In this document: piece after piece, positions 9,267 to 18,400 of the stretch
How positions within the stretch are numbered: the stretch's first letter is position 1
Layout: each line of letters opens with the position of its first letter
Assembly: GCA_030747075.1 (NCBI GenBank)
Contig: JASLLL010000002.1
Coordinates: 62,001 to 126,000 of the forward strand
From: Gemmatimonadota bacterium
GTDB taxonomy: Bacteria > ARS69
Direction of reading: 5' to 3'
Length of the DNA stretch: 64,000 nucleotides
The notes under the pieces: generated by a model
Told to the model about the DNA's origin: nothing
Databases searched by the model: none
The model's input: only the letters and a program-made list of their open reading frames with translations
Translations under genes and position numbers: made by a program

Positions 9267-10630
9267 CCCGCTCGGTCTCCGCCCCATAGAATCGGCGCGT
9301 ACAGCAACCACGACGACACCAGTAGAATCCCCCACGGCACGAGGGCCGCCATCGTCAGCGGGCGTCCCCGGAGGCGCCGCAGACAGCCTCGCGGATCATC
9401 GAGAAACGCCCCCGCCCCCAGGAGGAAGAACACCATGAGCGGAAGCCGGTAGCGGGACATCCCCAGCGTCATTCCGTGAATCGCCAGCCAGTACGCGATC
9501 ACAAGAAGCACCGCGACACGGAGTGGCCCGGCGCGCGCCCCCGCGATCCCCAGCGTCCCGGCGAGGACCGCCAGCATGAAGCTCCCCACCGCGAGAACGG
9601 TCCACAACGCGATCATCCCCGCGTTCACTTCCCCATAGACACCGCTGTGAAGATAGCGCAGGAGAAACGACCCCGGGTTCCAGAGCCCACGCAGTTTGAT
9701 CCATGCGTAGCGCGCCGTCGTGGCGGGGTTTTCCAGAGCGAAGGTCATGCCAGCCCGAATGTCCTCCTGGTAACGGTCCACCGGATTCTCCGCCCGCGAA
9801 CGAACCCATGGACGCTGATCCGGACGCCACTCCGTCCGGCGGAAGGCCCGGTAATCGTAGTTCTCGGGAGGGAAGTGATTGAGATTCCTGTAGACGACAT
9901 TGCCCGCATTCGTCGCCAGAAGGAGACTCTTCCCGAAGCGCGCCCTGTTGTATGCCGCCCACGGAGAAATGACGGTCAGCATCACGAACACGATGACGGC
10001 CGCCCGGACCAGCGCGCGCCACCCTTCGCGGCGCGCCCCGAAGAGAACCCACGCGCCCACGGGCAGAAGCAGATAGAGCACCATCGATCGAAAGAGCGCG
10101 GCAATCCCGAAGAGCGCGCCGATCAGAACCGCGTCTCGAATGCGCCCTCGCTCCTGAAGGCGCACCAGAGACAACACCAGCGCCGCCAGCAGACACGAAA
10201 ACACCGTCTCAGTGAATGCGTACTGGGTATAGGCGATGAAGTTCGGATAGATCGCCACGCCTGCCGAGGCCAGGAGCGCTCCGCGCGGACTCACCCATCT
10301 TCGGGCCAGATGGAAGACAAGCACGACCGTACCGCAGCTCACCACCACCTGCGCGAACCGCACGGCCGAGAGGCTTCCGCCGCTCAGTCCGAGCAGCCCG
10401 GCAAGGAAGAGCACGAAGAGCGGAGGCGTGTGCCCCTCGCTCCAGTCGTCGGTTCCGTAGTCGAAGCCGTCCCCCGCCAGAACGGCGCGCGCCGCATGAA
10501 GAAAGGAGCACTGGTCCCCGGTGCACTCCATGTCGGCCACAACCGGAAGAAAGGCCACCTTCACCGCCAGCGACACGACCACGATCCACGCGAGACGGCG
10601 CGCGGCGTCCCGACTCTTCAGCCCGTTCAT
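9263..10630 (-). CDS. Multi-pass membrane protein, GT39/ArnT-like glycosyltransferase candidate
   Basis: Protein of 455 residues with about ten to twelve hydrophobic helices. The first extracytoplasmic loop carries acidic residues (DMECTGDQC) and an EGHTPPLF segment like the first loop of GT-C enzymes using polyprenyl-phosphate sugars. ATG at 10630 is preferred because GGGAGAG precedes it; an in-frame ATG at 10660 lacks a ribosome site. The stop overlaps the start of the sulfatase-fold lipoprotein gene, so the two are translationally coupled. Glycosyltransferase activity is inferred from topology and loop character only. Confidence 0.62.
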   Translation of the reverse strand: MNGLKSRDAARRLAWIVVVSLAVKVAFLPVVADMECTGDQCSFLHAARAVLAGDGFDYGTDDWSEGHTPPLFVLFLAGLLGLSGGSLSAVRFAQVVVSCGTVVLVFHLARRWVSPRGALLASAGVAIYPNFIAYTQYAFTETVFSCLLAALVLSLVRLQERGRIRDAVLIGALFGIAALFRSMVLYLLLPVGAWVLFGARREGWRALVRAAVIVFVMLTVISPWAAYNRARFGKSLLLATNAGNVVYRNLNHFPPENYDYRAFRRTEWRPDQRPWVRSRAENPVDRYQEDIRAGMTFALENPATTARYAWIKLRGLWNPGSFLLRYLHSGVYGEVNAGMIALWTVLAVGSFMLAVLAGTLGIAGARAGPLRVAVLLVIAYWLAIHGMTLGMSRYRLPLMVFFLLGAGAFLDDPRGCLRRLRGRPLTMAALVPWGILLVSSWLLYAPILWGGDRAG

Positions 10631-10686
10631 GGCTCTCCCGCGTCCTGCCCGATTTTCCATCGTGGACGGCTGCGACTCATCGGGCG

Positions 10687-10695
10687 ATTATGCCA
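10687..10695 (-). promoter_or_regulatory. Extended -10 promoter candidate for the 10630-to-7923 gene pair
   Basis: On the minus strand the bases read TGGCATAAT, an extended -10 (TGN plus CATAAT, one mismatch to TATAAT), 57 bases before the ATG at 10630. No good -35 hexamer is seen at 17 bases. It lies in the 118-base divergent gap to the TPR lipoprotein gene. Confidence 0.4.
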
Positions 10696-10748
10696 CCCGG
10701 AACGCAATCCGTCCGGTTTTACGACGGTTCACCCGCCCCGGAGCCTGC

Positions 10749-12545
10749 ATGGTGAACGACGCAAGACTACGCGACCACCCGGGTGCCTCCCGGCGATGGA
10801 TCGCGGCGTGTGCCGCACTCTGCGTACTGCCCTTGCTGACCGCCTCCTGCGGCGGCCCCGGTAAGCGTGCTGCATCCGTCCTCGTGGTCACGATCGACAC
10901 GCTCCGTCCCGACCACCTGGGCGCCTACGGACACCCGGGAGCGCGCACGCCGCACCTCGACGCGCTGGCCAGACGCGGCCTTCAGTTCACCAGGGCGCGT
11001 ACGCCCTACCCGCTGACCCTCCCCTCCCACGCGTCCATCTTCACGGGGCTCTATCCACGCTCACACGGGGCGCGGCGAAACGACTCCTTCAACCTCACGC
11101 GCGAAGCCCCCACGCTCGCCACCATCCTGAAGTCGCTCGGCTACGAGACCGGTGCCGTCGTCGCCACCTTCGTCCTGAACTCCAACTTCGGACTTGCCCG
11201 GGGTTTTGACCGCTACGACGACCACTGGGGCATGCGCGGCGCGGGAAGCGGCACGCTGGAACGCCGCGCGCAGGAAGTCACCGACCGCGCCCTCGCCTGG
11301 CACTTTGGCATCGGGGAACGGCCCTTTCTGCTGTGGGCGCACTTCTTCGACCCGCACGACGACTACGAGCCCCCCGCTCCCTGGGACGCCGCGTTTCCGA
11401 AATCGCCCTACGATGGCGAGATCGCCCATACGGACCGTGAGTTCGGCCGGCTCCTCGGGACGCTGGACGAAAGAGGAGCCTTGCGCGACGCGGTGATCGC
11501 GCTCACCTCCGACCATGGCGAAGCATTCGGCGAGCACGGAGAGTTCGGCCACGGCTACTTCGTCTACGAGACCACCCTCCGCGTCCCGATGATCCTCACG
11601 GGAAGCGGGACCGCTCGCCTCGGGCACGAAATCCGCAGCGACGACGCCCGCACCGTGGATCTCCTGCCGACGCTCGGAGATCTCCTCGGGCTTCCTCTCC
11701 CTGAAGAGCTCCCCGGGCGATCCCTGTTGACCACTCGTGATTCGCGCCCGCTTCTGTTCGAGACGCTGGAACCGGAGATCGCCTACGGCGCGACCCGTCT
11801 GGCCGGACTCTTGGACGACAACTGGAAGTACATTCAGGCTCCCGTACCCGAACTCTACAATCTGGACTCGGATCCCGACGAACTGCGGAACCTCCACCGC
11901 GACACCGCCCCGCGCGCCGAAGAGATGCGAGCACGCCTTGCGGAGACTCTCGCCCGGACGGCCCCCGCGACCCGGGGCGAGGCGGTCGACGACGAGACCC
12001 GCGACAAGCTCATGGCCCTCGGATACATCGGAGGAGACGAAGGCACCTCCGTCACCTCCCGACGGGATCCCAAGGAGATCGTCGATCTCATCCCCGTGAT
12101 GCACCGCGGCATCGAACTCTGTCGAACCGGTCGCATGGAGGAGGGGGTGGCGCTCCTGGAGGAGATCCTCCTGCAGGATCCCGGAAACGGGAAAGCCCTC
12201 TACTGGGTCAGCAAGTCTCACGCGGACCGTGGGGATTTCCAGGCAGCGCTCACCACCTACCGGGCCGCCATCGAGATGGATCCGAATGTGGCGGACTACT
12301 ACAACCAGGCAGGGCTGATCTTCGCCCGGGCCGGGGAGACTCGAAACGCCGTGAGGAGCTTCCGACGCGCACTGCAGTTGGACCCCGGCCTGGTGGCCGC
12401 GCACCTGAACCTGGCGACGGGGCTGGCGCAGATGGGCCGTCCGGCGAAAGCCCGGGAGGCGCTGGATCGGGCGCTGAGCATCGATCCCGAAAGCGACGCG
12501 GCAAAGCAGATCGCGCGGATGCTCGAAGAAACGGGCAGGCACTGA
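10749..12545 (+). CDS. Sulfatase-fold lipoprotein fused to C-terminal TPR repeats
   Basis: Protein of 598 residues. The start at 10749 gives a signal peptide ending in the lipobox LTASC (Cys34). An alkaline-phosphatase-superfamily domain (about 42-435) shows TIDTLRPDHLG, FFDPHDDYEPP and LTSDHGEAFGEHGEFGHG. Its nucleophile site reads LTLPSHASIFTG, with Thr90 for Cys and His for Arg, so it is not a formylglycine sulfatase. From about residue 450 to the end come roughly four TPR units (e.g. GNGKALYWVSKSHADRGD, PNVADYYNQAGLIFARAG), giving a protein-interaction arm. The fusion suggests recruitment to a periplasmic or surface complex. It is divergent from the 9263-10630 gene and ends at a strong hairpin. 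Confidence 0.82.
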   Translation: MVNDARLRDHPGASRRWIAACAALCVLPLLTASCGGPGKRAASVLVVTIDTLRPDHLGAYGHPGARTPHLDALARRGLQFTRARTPYPLTLPSHASIFTGLYPRSHGARRNDSFNLTREAPTLATILKSLGYETGAVVATFVLNSNFGLARGFDRYDDHWGMRGAGSGTLERRAQEVTDRALAWHFGIGERPFLLWAHFFDPHDDYEPPAPWDAAFPKSPYDGEIAHTDREFGRLLGTLDERGALRDAVIALTSDHGEAFGEHGEFGHGYFVYETTLRVPMILTGSGTARLGHEIRSDDARTVDLLPTLGDLLGLPLPEELPGRSLLTTRDSRPLLFETLEPEIAYGATRLAGLLDDNWKYIQAPVPELYNLDSDPDELRNLHRDTAPRAEEMRARLAETLARTAPATRGEAVDDETRDKLMALGYIGGDEGTSVTSRRDPKEIVDLIPVMHRGIELCRTGRMEEGVALLEEILLQDPGNGKALYWVSKSHADRGDFQAALTTYRAAIEMDPNVADYYNQAGLIFARAGETRNAVRSFRRALQLDPGLVAAHLNLATGLAQMGRPAKAREALDRALSIDPESDAAKQIARMLEETGRH

Positions 12546-12555
12546 CCCAGACCAC

Positions 12556-12588
12556 TGCCGGGGAGCGTCTCAAAGACACCCCCCGGCA
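12556..12588. terminator. Hairpin between convergent genes (bidirectional terminator candidate)
   Basis: TGCCGGGG (12556-12563) pairs with CCCCGGCA (12581-12588), and an inner GTCT/AGAC stem closes a CAA loop. It sits in the 67-base gap between the TPR lipoprotein stop and the end of the convergent secreted-protein gene. No strong T-run follows on either strand, so termination may be weak. Confidence 0.55.
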
Positions 12589-12612
12589 GGTCAACATTCA
12601 ATACTGCAGGAA

Positions 12613-13182
12613 CTAGCGGTAGAGCGCCTTCACGCCGCCCCAGCTCTCCGACTCCCGGGGAGTCGTCCCGCAGAGCGTGCTGCCCTCCTGGTTTCCGACC
12701 GACTCCACCGGGGCCGAACCGTCGGTAGACAGCCCGATGTAGTCGTTGAGGAACATATCCGTCGCGGCACAGTTCACCGTGACATTGATACCGTTCATCG
12801 CCGAATCCTCCGGATAGAGCGTTCCGCCTGTGTCCAGCGCCATGATCGTTCCGGCGACAAAGGCCGTGTCCGGACACCCTCCCACCGCCAGCATCAGGTT
12901 GGTGGCTCCCCCGGCATTCAAGACGCCGTTTTCCGGCTGGAACGCATAGACCGTCATCGTTCCGCCGATGTCGAACTCGGCGGCGGACCAGCCGTCGGTG
13001 TAGTCGCCGTCCCCTCCGACCCACAGGGAAAAGAACCCCACCCCCATCGCCGGGGCCGCGGTATTGGCGCACGGATCCGTCGTGCTGGAGCTGATCGTCC
13101 AGGCGTACTTCTCCGCGTGCGCGCCCGGGACTGTCGCCAGAGAGAAGAGAACAAGCGCTGCGAGAACCAGTATTCGTTTCAT
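12613..13182 (-). CDS. Small secreted protein of unknown function
   Basis: Protein of 189 residues with a clear signal peptide (MKRILVLAALVLFSLATVPGAHA), leaving about 166 exported residues. The mature part is acidic, Gly- and Ala-rich and strand-like, with four spaced Cys residues (TDPCAN, GGCPD, VNCAA, TLCGT) that could form disulfides. I recognise no domain. Repeated FDIGG, YAFQPENG and LSTDGS turns suggest a beta-sandwich, but that is inference. It is flanked by hairpins on both sides and so is probably monocistronic. Confidence 0.7.
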   Translation of the reverse strand: MKRILVLAALVLFSLATVPGAHAEKYAWTISSSTTDPCANTAAPAMGVGFFSLWVGGDGDYTDGWSAAEFDIGGTMTVYAFQPENGVLNAGGATNLMLAVGGCPDTAFVAGTIMALDTGGTLYPEDSAMNGINVTVNCAATDMFLNDYIGLSTDGSAPVESVGNQEGSTLCGTTPRESESWGGVKALYR

Positions 13183-13319
13183 GAAAGCACCACCCCCCCG
13201 AAAGTTGGAAATCCCTGGCCCGCCGCTCGGATCGACCGGAGGCTGGAGGGGACCACTTTATCTTCGGGAAGTTCTTCCTGCAAGCACGGGAACGCTCCGG
13301 AAGATGCCACGATACAAAA

Positions 13320-13348
13320 CCGGGGAGCGCCTTGAAGGCACTCCCCGG
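13320..13348 (-). terminator. Rho-independent terminator of sat-cysC
   Basis: CCGGGGAG (13320-13327) pairs with CTCCCCGG (13341-13348), and an inner GCCT/AGGC stem closes a TGA loop. Read on the minus strand, the stem is followed directly by TTTTGT. It lies 40 bases after the cysC stop and before the secreted-protein gene. Confidence 0.75.
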
Positions 13349-13387
13349 CCAGCCCCGCATCCGGGGGCAAACCCGATGCTCCGGAGC

Positions 13388-13948
13388 CTATCCCGCGGCG
13401 GGGGCTTCGGCAGGAGCCTTCGGCAGGTAACCGTTCTCCCGAAGATAGGCGATCACCCGGTCGGCCGATTCCTCGACCGTCTCCTTGTCCGTATCGCAGA
13501 TGATCTCGGGATCGATCGGCTCGTCGAAGGGATCGTCGACGCCGGTGAAGCCCTTGATCTCTCCGGCAAGCGCCTTCTTGTACATCCCCTTCACATCGCG
13601 CTCGATGCACTTCTCAACCGGACAGCGGGCATACGCCTCCACATAGTTCCCGATGAGGTCCCGGGCAAAGTCCCGGCAGTTCTGGAAGGGGGAGATGGCA
13701 GCCGCAATGTTCGGCACACCGTTCCGCGTCAGCAGGGCGCAGACAAAAGCGATCCGGTTGAGGTTCGTCTCACGATCCTCCCGGCTGAAGCCCAGTCCCT
13801 TCGACAGATTCGTGCGAACGACATCGCCATCGAGAATCTCGATCTTTCCACACTCCGCCTGAATGCGCTTTGCGACGATCTCGGCGATGGTGGTCTTTCC
13901 GGAACAGGGCAGGCCCGTGAACCAGACGGTGAAGCCGGGTACTGACAT
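13388..13948 (-). CDS. cysC: Adenylylsulfate kinase
   Basis: APS kinase of 186 residues that phosphorylates adenylyl sulfate to PAPS in the cytoplasm. ATG at 13948 follows an AAGGAGG site. The P-loop is GLPCSGKTT near residues 13-21. Further family marks are LDGDVVR, the NLNRIAFV helix, the AAISPFQ substrate lid and the IECDV-like CIERDVKGMYKKA block, then FTGVDDPFD. It follows sat after 115 bases that include a run of eight T on the minus strand, so some attenuation between the two is possible. No sulfotransferase or PAPS reductase is in the window, so the sink for PAPS is unseen. Confidence 0.93.
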   Translation of the reverse strand: MSVPGFTVWFTGLPCSGKTTIAEIVAKRIQAECGKIEILDGDVVRTNLSKGLGFSREDRETNLNRIAFVCALLTRNGVPNIAAAISPFQNCRDFARDLIGNYVEAYARCPVEKCIERDVKGMYKKALAGEIKGFTGVDDPFDEPIDPEIICDTDKETVEESADRVIAYLRENGYLPKAPAEAPAAG

Positions 13949-14063
13949 CCAAACCTCCTTGGGGCTCTTCTTTCCGCGAGGGAAGACTGAAAAAAAACCG
14001 TACCGACCGGAGAGCGCCGCGAGGACGCCCCCCGGAGAAACCGCTCGCCCGCAGACGCTTCGC

Positions 14064-15221
14064 CTACGAGGACGAGACCTTCGACTTCGCACTTTCCTGA
14101 AGTACCGCCGCCACCTCCGGCCGCGTGAACTCCACAGGGATCTCCTCCCCATTCTCCAGCATTTCCCGGACTCGGGTTCCGCTCAGGAAGAACCGATCCT
14201 CCATGCCGGAATTGCTCGTCTTGCTCGACGCCATCCCGCCCGACTTCTTGCACCAGAAGGAGTGCTCGAACATCAGCGGAGTGATCCCGAGTTCCCCGGG
14301 TCCGTACTCGGAGAAGATCTTCTGGGCGTCGTAGGTTCCGTAGTAGTTGCCCACCCCCGCGTGATCCCGCCCCACGATGAAGTGGGTGCATCCGTAGTTC
14401 TTCCGGGTGATGGCGTGGAAGATGGCTTCTCTGGGCCCGGCATACCGCATGGCCGCCGGGAACACGGAGAGCAGCGCCCGATCCGCCGGGAAGTAGTTCT
14501 CCAGCAGGATGTCGTAGCACTTCATGCGGACATCGGCGGGAATGTCATCCGCTTTCGTCGCGCCCACGAGCGGGTGAATCAGCGCGCCGTCCACCATCTC
14601 CAGCGCACACTTGATAAGGTACTCGTGCGCCCGGTGAATGGGATTGCGCGTCTGGAAGCCCACCATGGTCTCCCAGCCCCGCTCCTTCATGACGGCACGA
14701 ATCCCGGCCGGGTCCAGTCGCTGCGAAAGGAAGTCCGCGTACGGAACGCGGTTCACCACATGAACCTCTCCGCCCAGCGCGACATCTCCTTGCGAGTAGA
14801 GCGCAGCCACACCCGCGTGGGCGTCTTCGTCCGTCCGGTAGACCTTGACCGCCTCCGAGGTCTTGTCGGCGTGATACCGCTCCGCCACATCCATCACCGC
14901 AAGCAGCCCGCCATCCGCCGCGCACAGCGCAACGCGATCCGCCCCGTCCGCCGCGCCTTCATCCACACGAAGGCAGATGGGCAGCGACCACGGAGTTCCA
15001 TCCGCGAGACGCATGGAGTCCACCACGGAGCGATAGTCCGCTTCCCCGAGGAAACCCGTGAGCGGACTCATGGCACCGCAGGCAATCATGTCCAGGTCCG
15101 AGACCTGCCATTCGTTCAGCAGGACCTTCGGCAGTCCGGCGGCTTCCTCGATCAGCTGTTCCCTCTTCGCCCCTGTAACGCAGCGGTCGATCAGGGTTCC
15201 GCCATGCGGTTCGATGCTCAT
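14064..15221 (-). CDS. sat: Sulfate adenylyltransferase (ATP sulfurylase)
   Basis: Homodimer-type Sat of 385 residues that makes APS and pyrophosphate from ATP and sulfate. The ATP-binding signature GFQTRNPIHRAHEY is near residues 198-211, with GRDHAGVG and the HH-like pocket further on. The N-terminal PUA-like domain holds DLDMIACGAMSPLTGFLG. The length is typical for the bacterial/archaeal type without a fused kinase. Its partner cysC follows on the same strand. No assimilatory or dissimilatory sulfur genes lie nearby, so a biosynthetic PAPS role is more likely than respiration. Confidence 0.95.
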   Translation of the reverse strand: MSIEPHGGTLIDRCVTGAKREQLIEEAAGLPKVLLNEWQVSDLDMIACGAMSPLTGFLGEADYRSVVDSMRLADGTPWSLPICLRVDEGAADGADRVALCAADGGLLAVMDVAERYHADKTSEAVKVYRTDEDAHAGVAALYSQGDVALGGEVHVVNRVPYADFLSQRLDPAGIRAVMKERGWETMVGFQTRNPIHRAHEYLIKCALEMVDGALIHPLVGATKADDIPADVRMKCYDILLENYFPADRALLSVFPAAMRYAGPREAIFHAITRKNYGCTHFIVGRDHAGVGNYYGTYDAQKIFSEYGPGELGITPLMFEHSFWCKKSGGMASSKTSNSGMEDRFFLSGTRVREMLENGEEIPVEFTRPEVAAVLQESAKSKVSSS

Positions 15222-15497
15222 GAAATCTCCGATGGGTTGCGCGCGCCAGCGGCACGGCGAGTCACTTCACTCCACGAAATACCCGGTTTCAGCACTTCCG
15301 GGGGGGAAACACCGAACCCGGGCACAGTCCGATTTTGAGGCGGCCCACAGACTCATTCCCCCGGCTTCACTCAGCCGGGAAAGCCCGGATCCGCCACAAA
15401 GACCGGGGAGGATACCGACCGGCGCCCCGCGTGTCAATTCCGTACACGAAGAGAGTGTCGGCAGAGTGAAGGAAGGACTGAACCGATGCGCGTCATT

Positions 15498-18400
15498 TCA
15501 CCAAAGATGGACGATCCTGACAGATTCCGACTCTCCCCGAAGTGCCAGGCGCACGAAGTAGACGCCGGGAGCCGTCCGGCCCCCGCGGGCCGCATGGCCG
15601 TCCCAGACAACGGAGTGATCCCCGGAGGGCAGGAGGCGCTCGTCGAGCAGGCAGGCCACCCGGCGCCCGGCGACATCGTGGAGGGTCAGCGTGACGGGAC
15701 CGGTCTCCGGCAGCGCGAACCGAAGGAGAGTCTGATCCCGGAAGGGATTCGGGAAAGGAGAAGCCAGCGAGAGGACGGCGGGGGAATCGGAAGTTCCCGC
15801 GGGCGGAAGAGCGGTCGCGTCGGACAGCGGGCGATAGACCCCGGCCAGGTCCGCTCCCCCGTGATAGACGGGCCACGGAGCCGTTCCGTATGCCGCCGAC
15901 CCCGGAGCGTCCACAATCCTCACCCGGCCGTCGTCCGCGCCGATGAGCACATCCAGGTCTCCGTCGCCGTCCATGTCCGCGACCGCGGGAGTGGCCCACG
16001 GGATCTCCGTAAACGACCACGGCCAACCGGGGACGACCGTTCCGTCCGGCGCATGGGCCGTGAGAGTCCCGTCGGTGCGCCCGACAAGAACATCCAGTCG
16101 TCCGTCTCCATCCAGGTCCGCCACGACGGGCGAGTTCGCCGCGTTTCCGGCGGCGGGAATCGGCCAGCCCGGCAAGGGCGTTCCGTCCGCGCGCCAGGCG
16201 CACACGCGTCGATTCGCGTTGGCGATGACCTCCGGGAAGCCGTCGCCGTCCAGGTCGGCCACGGCGGGTGAGGGAATCGTCGCCTCGGAAGAGGCTCCGC
16301 TGACCGGCCAGCCGGGGCACGAATCCGCCACGCCGTCGCCGTCGCCGTCGGAGAGCCTGAATGCGTGAATCCGCCCGTCTTCATCCGGCGCGATGACTTC
16401 CAGAGTCCCGTCCCCGTCGAGGTCCGCAAGCACGGGACTGGCCAGCCCTTCCGCACCCATCGCAACCGGCCAGCCGGGGAGATCCTCGCCCGAACCCGAG
16501 AGGGCATAGAGCAAACTGTCCGTTCCCGAGACGACGACATCGTCCCGGCCGTCGCCGTCGAGATCCGCGACCGCCGGAGTCGATCCCGTCCCGCCGCGAC
16601 CCGTCACCCGCGGCCAGCCGGGGACGAGCGACCCGTCCGCCTCCAGCGCCCGAATCCGGCCGTCATGCGCCACGGTCACGATCTCCGGCAGGCCGTCCCC
16701 GTCCACATCCGCGGCCACGGGGCTGCTCCGGAGCCCTGTGGCCGCGTGGAAGACGGGCCACCCGGGGACGGGGTCCGGCGCGGCGTTCGCCCCGTCGGTG
16801 CGCCACGCGTACACGAAGCCGTCATAAGACGCGGCGACAATCTCCCCGCGGCCATCGCCGTCGAGGTCGACCACGAGAGGGGCGGCATTGACCCGCCCGC
16901 CCGTCGTCCCGAAATGCCCGGCGGTGGCGGGATCCGCATCTCCATCCACCCACTCCGATCCGCTCGCCCGAAAGACATGCACTGCATTCGACGGCCACAT
17001 CGACCCGAGCACGATCTCCGGAAGACCGTCCCCGTCGAGATCCGCGGGAACCAGCGGCGTCGGCCCCACCACGGAATCCAGCCGCTGCGGCCACCCGGGC
17101 AGGAGGGGATCGTTCGAGCGGGCTTCGCCGAAAGCCGTGTCCGGGGACGCCAGCCCGGAGGAGTCGACCGCGATCACCGCGAAGGCCGATCGACTCCCGG
17201 CGGGTAGCGGAATCTCCGCAACGCTTCCCTGACGCAGGAGGTGCCCGAACGCATCCCGCCAGCCGCGCCGCCCGGGGAGGAGAATCCGATAACCCGCCGT
17301 ATCTCCCGACGGGCCGGATGTCCACGACAGCACCGCACTCTCCGGGCGTGGAGAGGAGGACGCGGCGGACGCACCCGCCGGGGGCGAAAGATTCACGATG
17401 CGCGTGACGCGCGTCCCCCGGGAGCACTCGACATCCAGACGGAAGGTGACTCCGGAGGGGCCGGACGCGGAGAATCCCGGCTCCAGAAGCACCTCTTCTC
17501 CCGGCGCGAGTCTTCCCGCGGTGACTTCCCCTTCGGCGACACTCCCCTCTCCCGCAGCGACGGTGAGGCTTGCGAACAGCACACCCGACGAGCCGGAACC
17601 CCGGTTCTCCAGCAGGGGGAGAATCCGCCCGCCGCGAATCTCCATCCCGGCGATCACGACCTCCGCAAGCTCCGCGCTCAAGAGGTATGGCTCGCTCGTG
17701 AGGCCGCTTCCGGGTTCTCCGTCAAGAAGGACCGGGAGGCGGTCTCCGTCGGTGGCGCAAGCGGCCGACCGGAGGGTGAATGCCGTCGTCCACGCGGTGT
17801 CCCCGGGAGCGACCACCGACACGCTCCCCGCTCCATCCATGACGACCACGCCTTCCCCCGCAGCCGACAGGCTCACCGATCCGCCGGGAGAGGCCACCCT
17901 GCCGGCATTCTCCACCGCCAGCTGAACACGCCACTCCCCCCCGCTTCCCGTCGCGCCGACGCCTCGCCATCCGGCGGACACCAGATGCGCCGACGCCGAC
18001 GCATTCACGGGAAGCGCGGCATCATACGGAACCCGGCCCGGTGCCGTCACAACAAGGTCCGCAACGCCGTGGTGCTCCGGACGAAACTGGAAGAGCACCC
18101 GCCCGGTCTCGTCGGTCGTGCCAAAAGCGTAGTCCTCGTCCCCCTTCGACAGGCACACGCGCGCACCTTCCACCGGCAGGCCGTCTTCCGCCCCGGTGAC
18201 ACGCACGGGGAAGGGGGCGCGACGCGCGGACAACACCGTCGGATGATCCACGCGCAGCGTCCCCGGCTCCCCCCGGTGGAGCGAAAGCGTCGGGAAACCC
18301 AGAAAACTCCGCCCGAAGTACATGAAGCGACGGGCACCGGACACGCGGTAGGCGTTCGGGTTCTCGGAGACAAGACGCGCCCTCGACGCCGCCATCGCTT

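Noticed and set aside
13949-14063. T-run between sat and cysC as a terminator
   Set aside because: Eight T are present on the minus strand but no stable stem precedes them; the weak stem found nearby follows the run instead.
16331-16352. GCCGTC triplet-like repeat as a microsatellite
   Set aside because: It encodes the Asp-Gly-rich calcium loop of an FG-GAP unit in the C25 peptidase and is explained by protein sequence.
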